This document shows, in pieces, positions 9,260-17,160 of a DNA stretch of 64,000 nucleotides (within the stretch, counting starts at the first letter, position 1; each line of letters begins with the position of its first letter). The position numbers and the translations under genes were made by a program. The DNA is from JAJXZJ01 sp050012855 (lineage in GTDB: Bacteria > Verrucomicrobiota > Verrucomicrobiia > Limisphaerales > J093): NCBI GenBank assembly GCA_050012855.1, contig JBEKGJ010000002.1, positions 127,228 through 191,227 of the forward strand, given 5' to 3'. The notes beneath the pieces are model-generated. The model saw nothing but the letters and a program-made list of their open reading frames with translations. It had not been told where the DNA came from and ran no database searches.

Positions 9260-11659
9260 ATGTCCCGATCCCGCCACAAGGCGCGGCCGAGCGGGCCACC
9301 CTTGCGTGGCTGGCGCGGCGGCCCGCGTGCCTTCGGCGTCGGCCTGGCCTTGGTGGCCATGATGGCATTGGTGGTTCTCTGGGCCGGCTCGCGCTCTGGT
9401 TCGACGCCGGGACCGGAGCGAGACGAAAAGGCTCCGGCGGCCCGGGCGGGGAAACCGTTCCTGGACGACGAACGCACTGTTTTCGCGCAGTATGGAGGCT
9501 CCGAGAGCTGCCGGAAATGTCACGAAGATCAATACCACGCGTGGAACACCTCCCACCACGGGCTCGCGGAACGGCCCGTTGAGCCCGCCTCCGACCGCGT
9601 CGCCTTCGATCCGGGGCGATCGTTCCGGCACGGAACCCAGACCACGCAACTGCGCTGGATCAACGGCGTCGCCGAAGTCACCAGCCTCGGGCTCTCCGGC
9701 AAACCGGAGGCGCAGGCCGTGGCGCGGGTCATTGGCAACGACCCGTTGCGCCAGTTCCTGGTGCGATTCCCCGGCGGTCGCCATCAAGCCCTCGAGGCCT
9801 CCTACGATCCGCGCTCCAACGCCTGGTTCAATGTTTACGGCAGCGAGGACCGCCGGCCGGGGGAGTGGGGCCATTGGACGGGGCGCGGCATGAATTGGAA
9901 CAACATGTGCGCCGGCTGCCACAACACCCGGGTGCGAAAGAACTATGATGCGGCCGGTGACCGTTATCACACCACCATGGCCGAACCGACGGTGGGCTGC
10001 GAGGCCTGTCACGGTCCGCTCCTGGCCCACAACGCCTGGCAACAGCAATTCGGCGATTCCGGTCGCAAAGATCCCACCGTTTCCAAGCTGACCCGGGCGC
10101 GGCTCGTGGACAATTGCGGCTTTTGTCACGCCCGCCGGGGCGAACTGACCGGCGACTTCAAGCCGGGCGATGATTTCCTCGATCACATGCGCCTGACCAT
10201 CGTGGATGGGTCGGAAACCTACTATCCGGACGGCCAGGTGCGCGAGGAGGATTACGAGTACACGGCCTTCCTCGGCAGCCGGATGAGTTTCCGCGCCGTG
10301 CACTGCCTGGACTGCCACAACCCGCACTCGGCCAAAATCATTCTGCCCGGCAACTGGCTGTGCCTGCGCTGCCACAACGGCAGTCGCACCAATGCGCCGC
10401 TCATCGAACCGGTCAGCCACAGTCGCCACAAGGTCTTCGGATACGACACCAACGGGGTGCTCCTGATCTCCGACCTCATGGCCTACCAACCCGGGCAGAT
10501 CCAGGAAACCGGCGGCGAGTGCGTCAACTGCCACATGCCACAGACCGTTTACATGCAGCGCCACTGGCGGCACGACCACGGTTTCACCATTCCCGATCCC
10601 CTGCTCACCAAGCAGGCCGGCATCCCCAATGCCTGCAACCGCTGCCACCAGGACAAGGACACCGACTGGGCGTTGAAGTATTGCGACGAATGGTATGGCG
10701 CGAAAATGGACCGCCCTTCCCGCCATCGAACCCAGGCGATCGTCGCCGCGCGCAAGGGAGAGCCGGGCGCGCAAATCGAACTGCGCGGCCTGCTGGCGAC
10801 GAACGACATTCCCTACTGGCGCGCCGTTGCCGCCGGATTACTCGAGTCGTGGGCCGGGGAACCTCCGGTCCGCGATGCGCTCCTGCTGGGGCTGAGCGAC
10901 ACGAACGCGCTGGTGCGCACGGAGTGCGTCCGCGCACTGGAGCAGCCGGCTGGCGCCGACGTGCCCGACGTCGTCAACGCGCTGCGCCGGAAGCTCGACG
11001 ATCCGGTTCGCGGCGTTCGGGTGGCCGCGGCGTGGGCGCTGGGCTCGGGCCTCGATCCCTCCTCCCGGGCGGGGACCGAGTTGCGACACTCCCTGGCCCT
11101 CAACGCCGATCAACCGGCCGGCCAGATGCAGCAGGGGGTCTTCGCGCTCGCTCGGGGCGACCCGCAAACAGCGGCGGGGCATTATCGAAAAGCGGTTGAG
11201 TGGGACCCCAACTCGGCCGGGATCCGGCACGACTACGCGGTGGTGTTGTCGCAACTCAATCGCCCGCAGGAGGCGATCGAACAACTGCAGGCCGCCTGCC
11301 GCCTCGAACCGCGCAACGCCGAGTTTCAATACAAGCTGGCGCTCGGCTGGAACGAACTCGGTCAGACCGGGAAAACAATTGAATGCCTGCAGACGGCGAT
11401 CCGATTGGATCCCGGTCACGCGCGGGCCTGGTACAACCTCGGATTGGCGCTCAACTCGAGCGGTCGCACGGAGGAGGCCCTGCAGGCTTTGACCCGCGCC
11501 GAGTCGGCGGACGGAGCCGATCCGCGCAGTCCTTACGCCCGGGCCACGATTCTGGCCCGGCTGGGGCGGCTGGCCGAGGCCCGCCGCGCCGCGCAACGCG
11601 CCCTCGAAATCGAACCACGGTTCGAGCCGGCGCGGCAAATGTTGCGAACCCTGCCTTGA
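9260..11659 (+). CDS. Membrane-anchored octahaem c-type cytochrome with HEAT and TPR domains
   Basis: This 799-residue protein starts with a basic stretch and one hydrophobic helix (about residues 27-43), placing the rest outside the cytoplasm. Eight CxxCH haem-binding motifs follow: CRKCH, CAGCH, CEACH, CGFCH, CLDCH, CLRCH, CVNCH and CNRCH, at about residues 83, 217, 247, 286, 349, 368, 421 and 460. Residues 490-610 look like HEAT/PBS-lyase repeats, and residues 625-795 contain TPR units (for example GIRHDYAVVLSQLNRPQEAI and ARAWYNLGLALNSSGRTEEA). The N-terminal region resembles the cytochrome c554/multihaem family. It may carry electrons to an extracytoplasmic acceptor while the repeats dock a partner, but neither is shown here. 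It is a single-gene unit flanked by intergenic gaps. Confidence 0.85.
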   Translation: MSRSRHKARPSGPPLRGWRGGPRAFGVGLALVAMMALVVLWAGSRSGSTPGPERDEKAPAARAGKPFLDDERTVFAQYGGSESCRKCHEDQYHAWNTSHHGLAERPVEPASDRVAFDPGRSFRHGTQTTQLRWINGVAEVTSLGLSGKPEAQAVARVIGNDPLRQFLVRFPGGRHQALEASYDPRSNAWFNVYGSEDRRPGEWGHWTGRGMNWNNMCAGCHNTRVRKNYDAAGDRYHTTMAEPTVGCEACHGPLLAHNAWQQQFGDSGRKDPTVSKLTRARLVDNCGFCHARRGELTGDFKPGDDFLDHMRLTIVDGSETYYPDGQVREEDYEYTAFLGSRMSFRAVHCLDCHNPHSAKIILPGNWLCLRCHNGSRTNAPLIEPVSHSRHKVFGYDTNGVLLISDLMAYQPGQIQETGGECVNCHMPQTVYMQRHWRHDHGFTIPDPLLTKQAGIPNACNRCHQDKDTDWALKYCDEWYGAKMDRPSRHRTQAIVAARKGEPGAQIELRGLLATNDIPYWRAVAAGLLESWAGEPPVRDALLLGLSDTNALVRTECVRALEQPAGADVPDVVNALRRKLDDPVRGVRVAAAWALGSGLDPSSRAGTELRHSLALNADQPAGQMQQGVFALARGDPQTAAGHYRKAVEWDPNSAGIRHDYAVVLSQLNRPQEAIEQLQAACRLEPRNAEFQYKLALGWNELGQTGKTIECLQTAIRLDPGHARAWYNLGLALNSSGRTEEALQALTRAESADGADPRSPYARATILARLGRLAEARRAAQRALEIEPRFEPARQMLRTLP

Positions 11660-11937
11660 GATCTTCCGAGTCCGCATCGCCGATTCCGCCCGGGCGGCAT
11701 CGGGGGTCCTGCCCGATTGGCGAAGAACGTCCCTTCTCCTCAGCCCGGACCCCGGATCGTGCTCCGAACCGCGTTTCTGCCGCATTGCCAGCGCCGCTCA
11801 TTTCGGATAGAACCTGCCCATGCCAAGCGCCGGGAAACTCGCCGAGTTCGTTCGCGGGTGGCAGCAACGCCTCACGGCGACGAAAAGGGCGGGACGCAAC
11901 CCTTGCCCGATCACCCGCTGATGGCGGCATTCCTTTC

Positions 11938-14925
11938 ATGAGCGCGCCCCAGACCATCCTCGCCCTCGTCGCGCGATTCGGCGAACAACTCGACGCCTAC
12001 AAGTCCGGCCACTACAACGAAACCCAGCTCCGCCGCGAATTCCTGGACCCCTTCTTCACCGCCCTGGGCTGGGATGTGGACAATGCGCATGGCTACGCCG
12101 AAGCTTACAAGGACGTCATCCACGAGGAATCCATCCGCATCGGCGGTGCCACGAAAGCGCCCGATTACGGCTTCCGCATCGGCGGCACGCGCAAATTCTT
12201 CCTCGAAGCCAAAAAACCGTCCGTGGATATCAAGGACGAGCCGGGCGCCGCCTACCAACTCCGCCGCTACGCCTGGTCCGCCAAGCTCCCCCTGAGCATC
12301 CTGAGCGACTTTGAGGAGTTCGCGGTTTACGACGGCCGCGTCAAGCCGCACCAGAACGACCCCGCCGCCACCGCCCGCATTTTCCACTGCACCTGCCGCG
12401 AGTTCGCCGAGAAGTGGGACTGGATCGCGTCCATTTTTTCCCGCGACGCCGTCCTCAAAGGCTCCTTCGACCGGTTCGCCGAATCCAGCAAGGGCAAACG
12501 CGGCACCTCGGAAGTGGATGCCTCCTTCCTGGCGGAAATCGAGAACTGGCGCGCCGAACTCGCCCGCAACCTCGCCCTCCGCAACCCCAAGCTCACCCAG
12601 CGCGAACTCAACTTCGCCGTCCAGCGCATCATTGACCGCATCATCTTCCTCCGCATCTGCGAGGATCGCGGCATCGAGGACTACGGCCGCCTCCAGGCCC
12701 TCGTCAACGGCGACCGCATCTACCCGCGCCTCGCCCAGTTGTTCGAGGCCGCCGACGCCCGCTACAACTCCGGCCTCTTCCACTTCAAACCGGAAAAGGA
12801 CCGCCACGAACCCCCCGACGAACTCACCCTGGCGCTCGATCTCGACGACAAGCTCCTGCGCGACATCCTGCGCGGACTCTACTACCCCGACAGCCCCTAC
12901 GAATTCTCCGTCCTCTCGGCCGACATCCTCGGCCAGGTTTATGAGCAGTTCCTCGGCAAAGTCATCCGTCTGACCGAGGGCCACCGCGCGGTGGTGGACG
13001 ACAAGCCCGAAGTCAAGAAGGCCGGCGGCGTTTATTACACGCCCACCTACATCGTGGACTACATCGTCCGCCAGACGGTGGGAAAATTGCTCGAGGAAGC
13101 GTTCGGCAGCTTGATGTTGGGGAGCGCGACTGTCCCGGTCGCCGCCTCCGGCGTCTCGCCGGAGGCTCCGGCAAGAGACGCGCCCACCGCCGGGCCAGAG
13201 CCGCTGGCGGCCGCTGCCTTCGGCCCATCTGTCCGACAAGCTGTCCTCTCGCCAGAGGTTCCTGCGGCCGCGCTGCAAGCTTCGCGGCGGGACGCCGCGA
13301 AGTGCGGGCGAGTCGCCCGCGCTCCCCTTCCTCCCCGCGCCGCCACCGCCATCCTTAACCGGGTCGCGAAACTCCGCATTCTCGATCCCGCCTGCGGCTC
13401 CGGCTCCTTCCTCATCGGCGCGTATCAATACCTGCTGGACTGGCACCTGCAGTTTTATGTCGGGCTGCTGGACGAAGGGGACCGCCTCACCCGCCCGCCG
13501 GGCAACTCCAATGGAGGCGCCGGCCGGGGCCATTGGTTGCTGCGCGGCAGGAATCCGCCGATTGTCCAGACGACGCGCGGCTGGAAACTCACTATCGCCG
13601 AGCGCAAGCGCATCCTCCTGAACAACATTTTCGGCGTGGACATTGACACGCAGGCGGTCGAGGTCACCAAGCTCTCGTTGCTCCTCAAAGTCCTGGAAGG
13701 CGAAACCGGGCAGAGCCTGCAGACCCTCTTCCGATTCTCGCAAGAACGCGCGCTGCCCGACCTCGGCGACAACATCAAATGCGGCAACTCGCTCATCGGG
13801 CCGGACTTTTACCAGCAGGCGGAACTCCCGCTGCTGACCGACGACGAAAAATACCGCATCAACGTGTTCGACTGGCACGCGGAATTCCCCCAAATCTTCA
13901 AGGTCGGCGGGTTCGACGCGGTCATCGGGAATCCGCCGTACATTCGCATCCAGACGATGAAGGATTCGCAGCCACAGGAGGTCGAATACTTCAGCCAAGC
14001 CTACCAAGCTGCCAGCCAGGGCAACTACGACATCTATGTAGTGTTTGTAGAACGTGGATTAAGCCTGCTCAACCACAGCGGGAAACTCGGATTCATTCTA
14101 CCGCATAAGTTTTTCAACTCGGAGTATGGCCAACCGGTGCGGAAGCTCCTCAGCGAGGGCAGGCACCTCGAACACATTGTTCATTTCGGTGCGGAACAGG
14201 TTTTCTCCACCGCTACGACCTACACCTGTCTTCTGTTTCTCAGCAGGGGAGAAACGAGCAGTTGCAGCTACGTCAGCGTTCCCAAACTGAAGTTATGGGT
14301 AAAAGACCGCACGGCGGTGCATGGTGACATTGGCGCCGACAACATCTCAGATGGTGCCTGGAACTTCGCAGTCGGTCACGGGGCAAAGCTCGTGAACCGG
14401 CTCAAGGCCATGCCAACCAAACTTGGTGACTTGGCAGACATCTTTGTAGGATTGCAGACCAGCGCTGATGACGTTTTCATCATGGACTGTCTGGCGGAAA
14501 ACTCGCGGTCATTGCGCCTGAAGTCGAAATCCCTGGAAAAGGAAGTCAGTCTGGAGACTGATCTATTGCATCCATTGGTGAGCGGAACTGACGTTCACGG
14601 CTATCCACCGCTGCCGCGCCGCCAGTTCATCCTCTTTCCTTACGAAGTGAAGGACGAGACTGCATCGCTCATATCCTTCAATGAGCTAAACGCAGAGTTT
14701 CCAAAATCTGCGTCGTATCTCGCCGAAAACAAAGTTCGCCTGCAAGAACGCGAGCGAGGCAAGTTCAAGGACGTTCAGTGGTATCGCTTCGGTCGCAGCC
14801 AAAACCTCGGCATCCAAAGCCGTGCAAAGATTTGCGTTCCGCGGCTCGTTGACCGCTTGTGTGCCGGGTTCGATTCCGACGGCTCACATTTCCTCGCAAC
14901 GTGGATGTTGGCGGCGTCACGCTGA
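11938..14925 (+). CDS. Type IIG-like restriction-modification protein, main part (frameshifted)
   Basis: This 995-residue reading frame combines nuclease and N6-adenine methyltransferase. Near the N-terminus, APDYGFRI followed by FFLEAKKP (about residues 75-92) forms a PD...ExK nuclease signature. The methyltransferase core has GGVYYTPTYIVDYIV, SAM motif I LDPACGSGSFLIGAYQYLLD near residue 481, FGVDIDTQAVEVTKLSLLLK, and catalytic NPPY near residue 664. The target-recognition region follows. The frame stops at 14925, but homology-like sequence resumes in another frame from about 14897 (next feature). A one-base loss near 14896 would explain this: inserting one base after the G there joins GSHFL to NVDVGGVTL. 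A 209 bp hairpin-rich insertion lies inside the gene at 13119-13327. I chose the ATG at 11938 because similarity begins there; the upstream open frame is non-coding in character. Confidence 0.8.
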   Translation: MSAPQTILALVARFGEQLDAYKSGHYNETQLRREFLDPFFTALGWDVDNAHGYAEAYKDVIHEESIRIGGATKAPDYGFRIGGTRKFFLEAKKPSVDIKDEPGAAYQLRRYAWSAKLPLSILSDFEEFAVYDGRVKPHQNDPAATARIFHCTCREFAEKWDWIASIFSRDAVLKGSFDRFAESSKGKRGTSEVDASFLAEIENWRAELARNLALRNPKLTQRELNFAVQRIIDRIIFLRICEDRGIEDYGRLQALVNGDRIYPRLAQLFEAADARYNSGLFHFKPEKDRHEPPDELTLALDLDDKLLRDILRGLYYPDSPYEFSVLSADILGQVYEQFLGKVIRLTEGHRAVVDDKPEVKKAGGVYYTPTYIVDYIVRQTVGKLLEEAFGSLMLGSATVPVAASGVSPEAPARDAPTAGPEPLAAAAFGPSVRQAVLSPEVPAAALQASRRDAAKCGRVARAPLPPRAATAILNRVAKLRILDPACGSGSFLIGAYQYLLDWHLQFYVGLLDEGDRLTRPPGNSNGGAGRGHWLLRGRNPPIVQTTRGWKLTIAERKRILLNNIFGVDIDTQAVEVTKLSLLLKVLEGETGQSLQTLFRFSQERALPDLGDNIKCGNSLIGPDFYQQAELPLLTDDEKYRINVFDWHAEFPQIFKVGGFDAVIGNPPYIRIQTMKDSQPQEVEYFSQAYQAASQGNYDIYVVFVERGLSLLNHSGKLGFILPHKFFNSEYGQPVRKLLSEGRHLEHIVHFGAEQVFSTATTYTCLLFLSRGETSSCSYVSVPKLKLWVKDRTAVHGDIGADNISDGAWNFAVGHGAKLVNRLKAMPTKLGDLADIFVGLQTSADDVFIMDCLAENSRSLRLKSKSLEKEVSLETDLLHPLVSGTDVHGYPPLPRRQFILFPYEVKDETASLISFNELNAEFPKSASYLAENKVRLQERERGKFKDVQWYRFGRSQNLGIQSRAKICVPRLVDRLCAGFDSDGSHFLATWMLAASR
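13119..13327. mobile_element. MITE-like hairpin-rich insertion inside the R-M gene
   Basis: The 209 bp are bounded by a perfect 10 bp inverted repeat, GGGGAGCGCG at 13119-13128 and CGCGCTCCCC at 13318-13327. Internal hairpins include 13144-13166 (arms GCCTCCGGCG / CGCCGGAGGC) and 13280-13302 (arms CTTCGCGGCG / CGCCGCGAAG, 3-base loop). It codes for a low-complexity Ala/Pro/Arg stretch beginning ATVPVAASGVSPEAPARD that splits the region between VGKLLEEAF and the SAM motif LDPACGSGSF, where related enzymes have a short linker. The frame stays open across it. This structure suggests a small non-autonomous mobile repeat; I could not compare it with other genomic copies. Confidence 0.6.
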
Positions 14926-15305
14926 AGCCGGGCTGCGAGCATTACGATTTGCGCTACTTGGTAGGCTTGCTGAACTCGCGATTGCTGGCCTGGTTCTTCC
15001 CGAATGTCAGCGCACCGTTCCGCGGCAACTGGATGTCGGCTAATCGGCAGTTCTTGTCGCAAGTTCCCATTCGCACCATCAACTTCTCCGACAAGGCCGA
15101 CAAAGCCGCGCACGACCGGATGGTGACGCTGGTGGAGGCGATGCTGGGGTTGCACCGGCAGTTGGCGGCGGCGCGGACGCCGCAGGAGCAGACCGCGCTC
15201 GAACGCCAGATCGCCGCCAGCGACGCCCAGATTGACCGCCTCGTCTATGACCTCTACGGCCTGACCGCGGACGAGATCAAACTGGTGGAGGGCACGGCCA
15301 AATGA
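14859..15305 (+). CDS. Type IIG-like R-M protein, C-terminal part after frameshift
   Basis: This frame continues the R-M protein: NVDVGGVTLKPGCEHYDLRY, then LVGLLNSRLLAWFFP and FRGNWMSANRQFLSQVPIR are typical of the end of the target-recognition region in this family (TaqI-like specificity domain). The tail, LVYDLYGLTADEIKLVEG, is the usual C-terminus. It is in a different frame from the main part, so the two are one gene broken by an indel near 14896, either real or a sequencing error. The listed start is formal; true similarity starts at about 14897. The stop overlaps the next gene's ATG (ATGA at 15302-15305), consistent with an originally coupled operon. Confidence 0.75.
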   Translation: MCRVRFRRLTFPRNVDVGGVTLKPGCEHYDLRYLVGLLNSRLLAWFFPNVSAPFRGNWMSANRQFLSQVPIRTINFSDKADKAAHDRMVTLVEAMLGLHRQLAAARTPQEQTALERQIAASDAQIDRLVYDLYGLTADEIKLVEGTAK

Positions 15306-15646
15306 AATTGCCCAACCCGGAGAAGCTGGTGGTCGAGCGCGAGAAGATCGCGAATTATCTGCTTAACCCGGCGCATCGTTTCGGCGCGAGCAAGGCGCGG
15401 TTCTTTTCAGAATTCGGATTTCAGGTTACACGATGGGAACTTTTGGCGGACGCCTTGCGCGAGCACGGACGCGGACAGGAAGTGGCGCTGGTGCGGGAGA
15501 CGGGCTTTGGCCCGCGCTTTGTTGTCGAAGGGGAATTGAACACGCCCTCCGGCCGCCGTCCCCGCGTGCGCACGGTCTGGCAAATGGACGCGGGGACGGT
15601 TGCGCCGCGTCTGATAAGCGCGTATCCTCTGGAGGCAAAGTTATGA
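15302..15646 (+). CDS. DUF6883 domain protein
   Basis: This 114-residue protein matches the DUF6883 pattern: MKLPNPEKLVVEREKIANYL, then LNPAHRFGASKARFF, a GF(Q)V...LLADALREH segment, and a final strand pattern with FVVEGELNTPSGRRPRVRT and RLISAYPL. DUF6883 proteins are short and often sit beside DUF4926 proteins; members also occur as toxin-like C-terminal domains. It overlaps both the R-M tail upstream and the DUF4926 gene downstream by 4 bp, so the three are one transcription-translation unit. A toxin or nuclease-like role is only an inference from family context. Confidence 0.8.
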   Translation: MKLPNPEKLVVEREKIANYLLNPAHRFGASKARFFSEFGFQVTRWELLADALREHGRGQEVALVRETGFGPRFVVEGELNTPSGRRPRVRTVWQMDAGTVAPRLISAYPLEAKL

Positions 15647-15873
15647 TCAAAGAACACGATTGCGTGGTGCTGACAAGGAACCTGCCGGAAGAGCATCTCG
15701 AGGCAGGCGACATCGGAGCGATTGTGCATATCCACAACGGCGGCGCCGCCTACGAAGTGGAGTTCATGACCTTGACCGGCGAAACGGTTGCCATCGTCAC
15801 GTTGGCGGCTTCGCAAGTTCGTGCGCTCAACCGCCGCGACCTGGCGCACACCCGCGAACTGGCACAGGCTTGA
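15643..15873 (+). CDS. DUF4926 domain protein, copy 1
   Basis: This 76-residue protein has the DUF4926 pattern: VVLTRNLPEEHLEAGDIGAI, VHIHNGGAAYEVEF, and VAIVTLAASQVRAL. It is a small beta-rich (SH3-like) fold. The start ATG overlaps the DUF6883 stop, preceded by GGAGG at 15631-15635. It lies directly after DUF6883, a common pairing. By hand count about 44 of 76 residues match the second copy at 15924. The role is unknown; if DUF6883 is toxic, this could be its antidote (inference). Confidence 0.8.
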   Translation: MIKEHDCVVLTRNLPEEHLEAGDIGAIVHIHNGGAAYEVEFMTLTGETVAIVTLAASQVRALNRRDLAHTRELAQA

Positions 15874-15923
15874 GCGTCCGGTTCTTGTTTCATTCTCACT
15901 GCGCCGGCAAGCTCGGAGGCATT

Positions 15924-16154
15924 ATGATCAAAGAACATGAACGCGTGGTGTTGAAAACGGCGGTGCCCACCGAAGGTCTGGAAGCGGGAGACGTGGGCAC
16001 GGTGGTCCATCTTTACGGCGATGGGCGGGCTTACGAAGTGGAGTTTGTCACGCTGGATGGGCATACCGCAGCGGTCGTCACCCTGGAAGCCGCCCAGGTT
16101 CGTCCGGTGAGCCGACGCGAGATGACTCACGCCCGCGAATTGGTTCCCGCCTGA
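15924..16154 (+). CDS. DUF4926 domain protein, copy 2
   Basis: This is a 76-residue paralogue of the preceding gene, with the same start MIKEHERVVL, the LEAGDVGTVVHL core, YEVEFVTLDG and VVTLEAAQVRPVSRR. A near-identical upstream segment (GGAGG then ATTATGATCAAAGAACA) shows that the duplication included the ribosome-binding site. It lies 50 bp after copy 1. A short remnant of the R-M tail follows it, which suggests that a larger R-M/DUF block was once duplicated here. Confidence 0.8.
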   Translation: MIKEHERVVLKTAVPTEGLEAGDVGTVVHLYGDGRAYEVEFVTLDGHTAAVVTLEAAQVRPVSRREMTHARELVPA

Positions 16155-16190
16155 ATTTTCAACCGGATTGCCCGGCCGCACCGACACCCA

Positions 16191-16265
16191 ATGGACCGCC
16201 TCGTCTATGACCTCGACGGCCTGACCGCGGACGAAATCAAACTGGTGGAAGGCAACGCCGCATAA
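16191..16265 (+). pseudogene. Remnant copy of the R-M gene's 3' end
   Basis: The 24 codons read DRLVYDLDGLTADEIKLVEG after the first Met, nearly the same as the C-terminus of the R-M protein ending at 15305 (DRLVYDLYGLTADEIKLVEG). At the DNA level the stretch from about 16195 to 16253 matches 15236-15294 almost base for base. It has no ribosome-binding site of its own and is a duplication scar, not a gene. Confidence 0.75.
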
Positions 16266-16281
16266 CACCAGGAGGAATCAC

Positions 16282-16734
16282 ATGGGCTACCTCATCGAGC
16301 TGGACAGTCCTTCGCCACGCGTCTCGCCCGGGCCGCGCGCACGGACCCGCGCGACCGTTGAGCAACGCACGCCGATCGTTCCTGCCGCCGTGGCCCAAGC
16401 CGTGTGGTCGGAAGCCGTCGTTTGGTTGGGCGAGGAACTCCCCCGGGGCTGGGTTGCGCGGCTCGTCGCCAAGGCGGAAACCGTGTTCTCCCGCAATCGG
16501 GGTTTTCGTCGGCGGCTCCTGCTCCAGGGCAATGCCGGTCGCGATTGGTTGTGGGCCTTCATGCGCCACTGGCTGGCGGCCCTGATCTGGAAACACCGCC
16601 GTGAGCTGTTCGACCGCCTCCCGGCCTCCTACAGCGTGGGGGATCCGCTGCCGCAGCCCGCGGCCGTGATTCCCCGCCGGGGCGCCACCACCAACACCCG
16701 AATGACCGTGTCGCCCATGATCTCGACGGCGTGA
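16282..16734 (+). CDS. Hypothetical protein, 150 aa
   Basis: I do not recognise this protein. It has a strong ribosome-binding site, AGGAGG at 16270-16275, six bases before ATG, supporting translation. The sequence is basic, with a likely helical middle (VVWLGEELPRGWVARLVAKA and WLWAFMRHWLAALIWKHRRE) and a disordered Thr/Arg-rich tail. No signal peptide is seen. It follows the R-M/DUF island and may belong to it. An opposite-strand open frame over the same bases has no comparable start signal. Confidence 0.55.
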   Translation: MGYLIELDSPSPRVSPGPRARTRATVEQRTPIVPAAVAQAVWSEAVVWLGEELPRGWVARLVAKAETVFSRNRGFRRRLLLQGNAGRDWLWAFMRHWLAALIWKHRRELFDRLPASYSVGDPLPQPAAVIPRRGATTNTRMTVSPMISTA

Positions 16735-17160
16735 CCGGGGACAAACACAAGAACGAGGAGGACACCGCGTGTATCCATTCCAATCCCGACTCCGTCCCCG
16801 GCATCTTCGCACAGACGCGGTTTGACATGCGGAGCGCGCCCGCCCTGGACGCCGTTTCCGCGCCTTCGCGGAAAACAACGGGAAAAAAGTTTCCGTTCGC
16901 CCGGATAGGCTCGTGCGACGAACAGCGGGACACGAGACGCGTCCGGCAACGCCCGGGGGCGGGCGTGCTCCCAACTTCGGTTTTCGGGTTGAGCGAGTGA
17001 AACGGGGCGTGGCCGGCACGCCGTTGCGTCGCCGCGCGCCACCGGTGTCATCCCGGTTTCACCGTTTCCCGGCGTGGTTCTCTTTTCATCGTCGCCCGTT
17101 ACGGCGCGCGATTTGGCCTTGAACGCCGCATCCTGAACCTTAACAGTGGCGCCGGCCACG
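16735..17160. other. Intergenic, about 425 bp
   Basis: This separates the 150-residue hypothetical gene from the next one. Overlapping short frames exist on both strands but lack ribosome-binding sites and show no coherent protein features. I see no repeat, terminator or recognisable RNA. Confidence 0.4.

Noticed and set aside
11911..14007. 698-codon open frame on the minus strand across the R-M gene
   Set aside because: Its residues are a Val/Glu/Gly/Ala-rich mirror of the methyltransferase frame, with no family features; the plus-strand frame has clear catalytic motifs.
16237..17019. 260-codon minus-strand frame opposite the 150-residue hypothetical gene
   Set aside because: No ribosome-binding site and no protein-like pattern; the plus-strand gene has AGGAGG six bases before its ATG.
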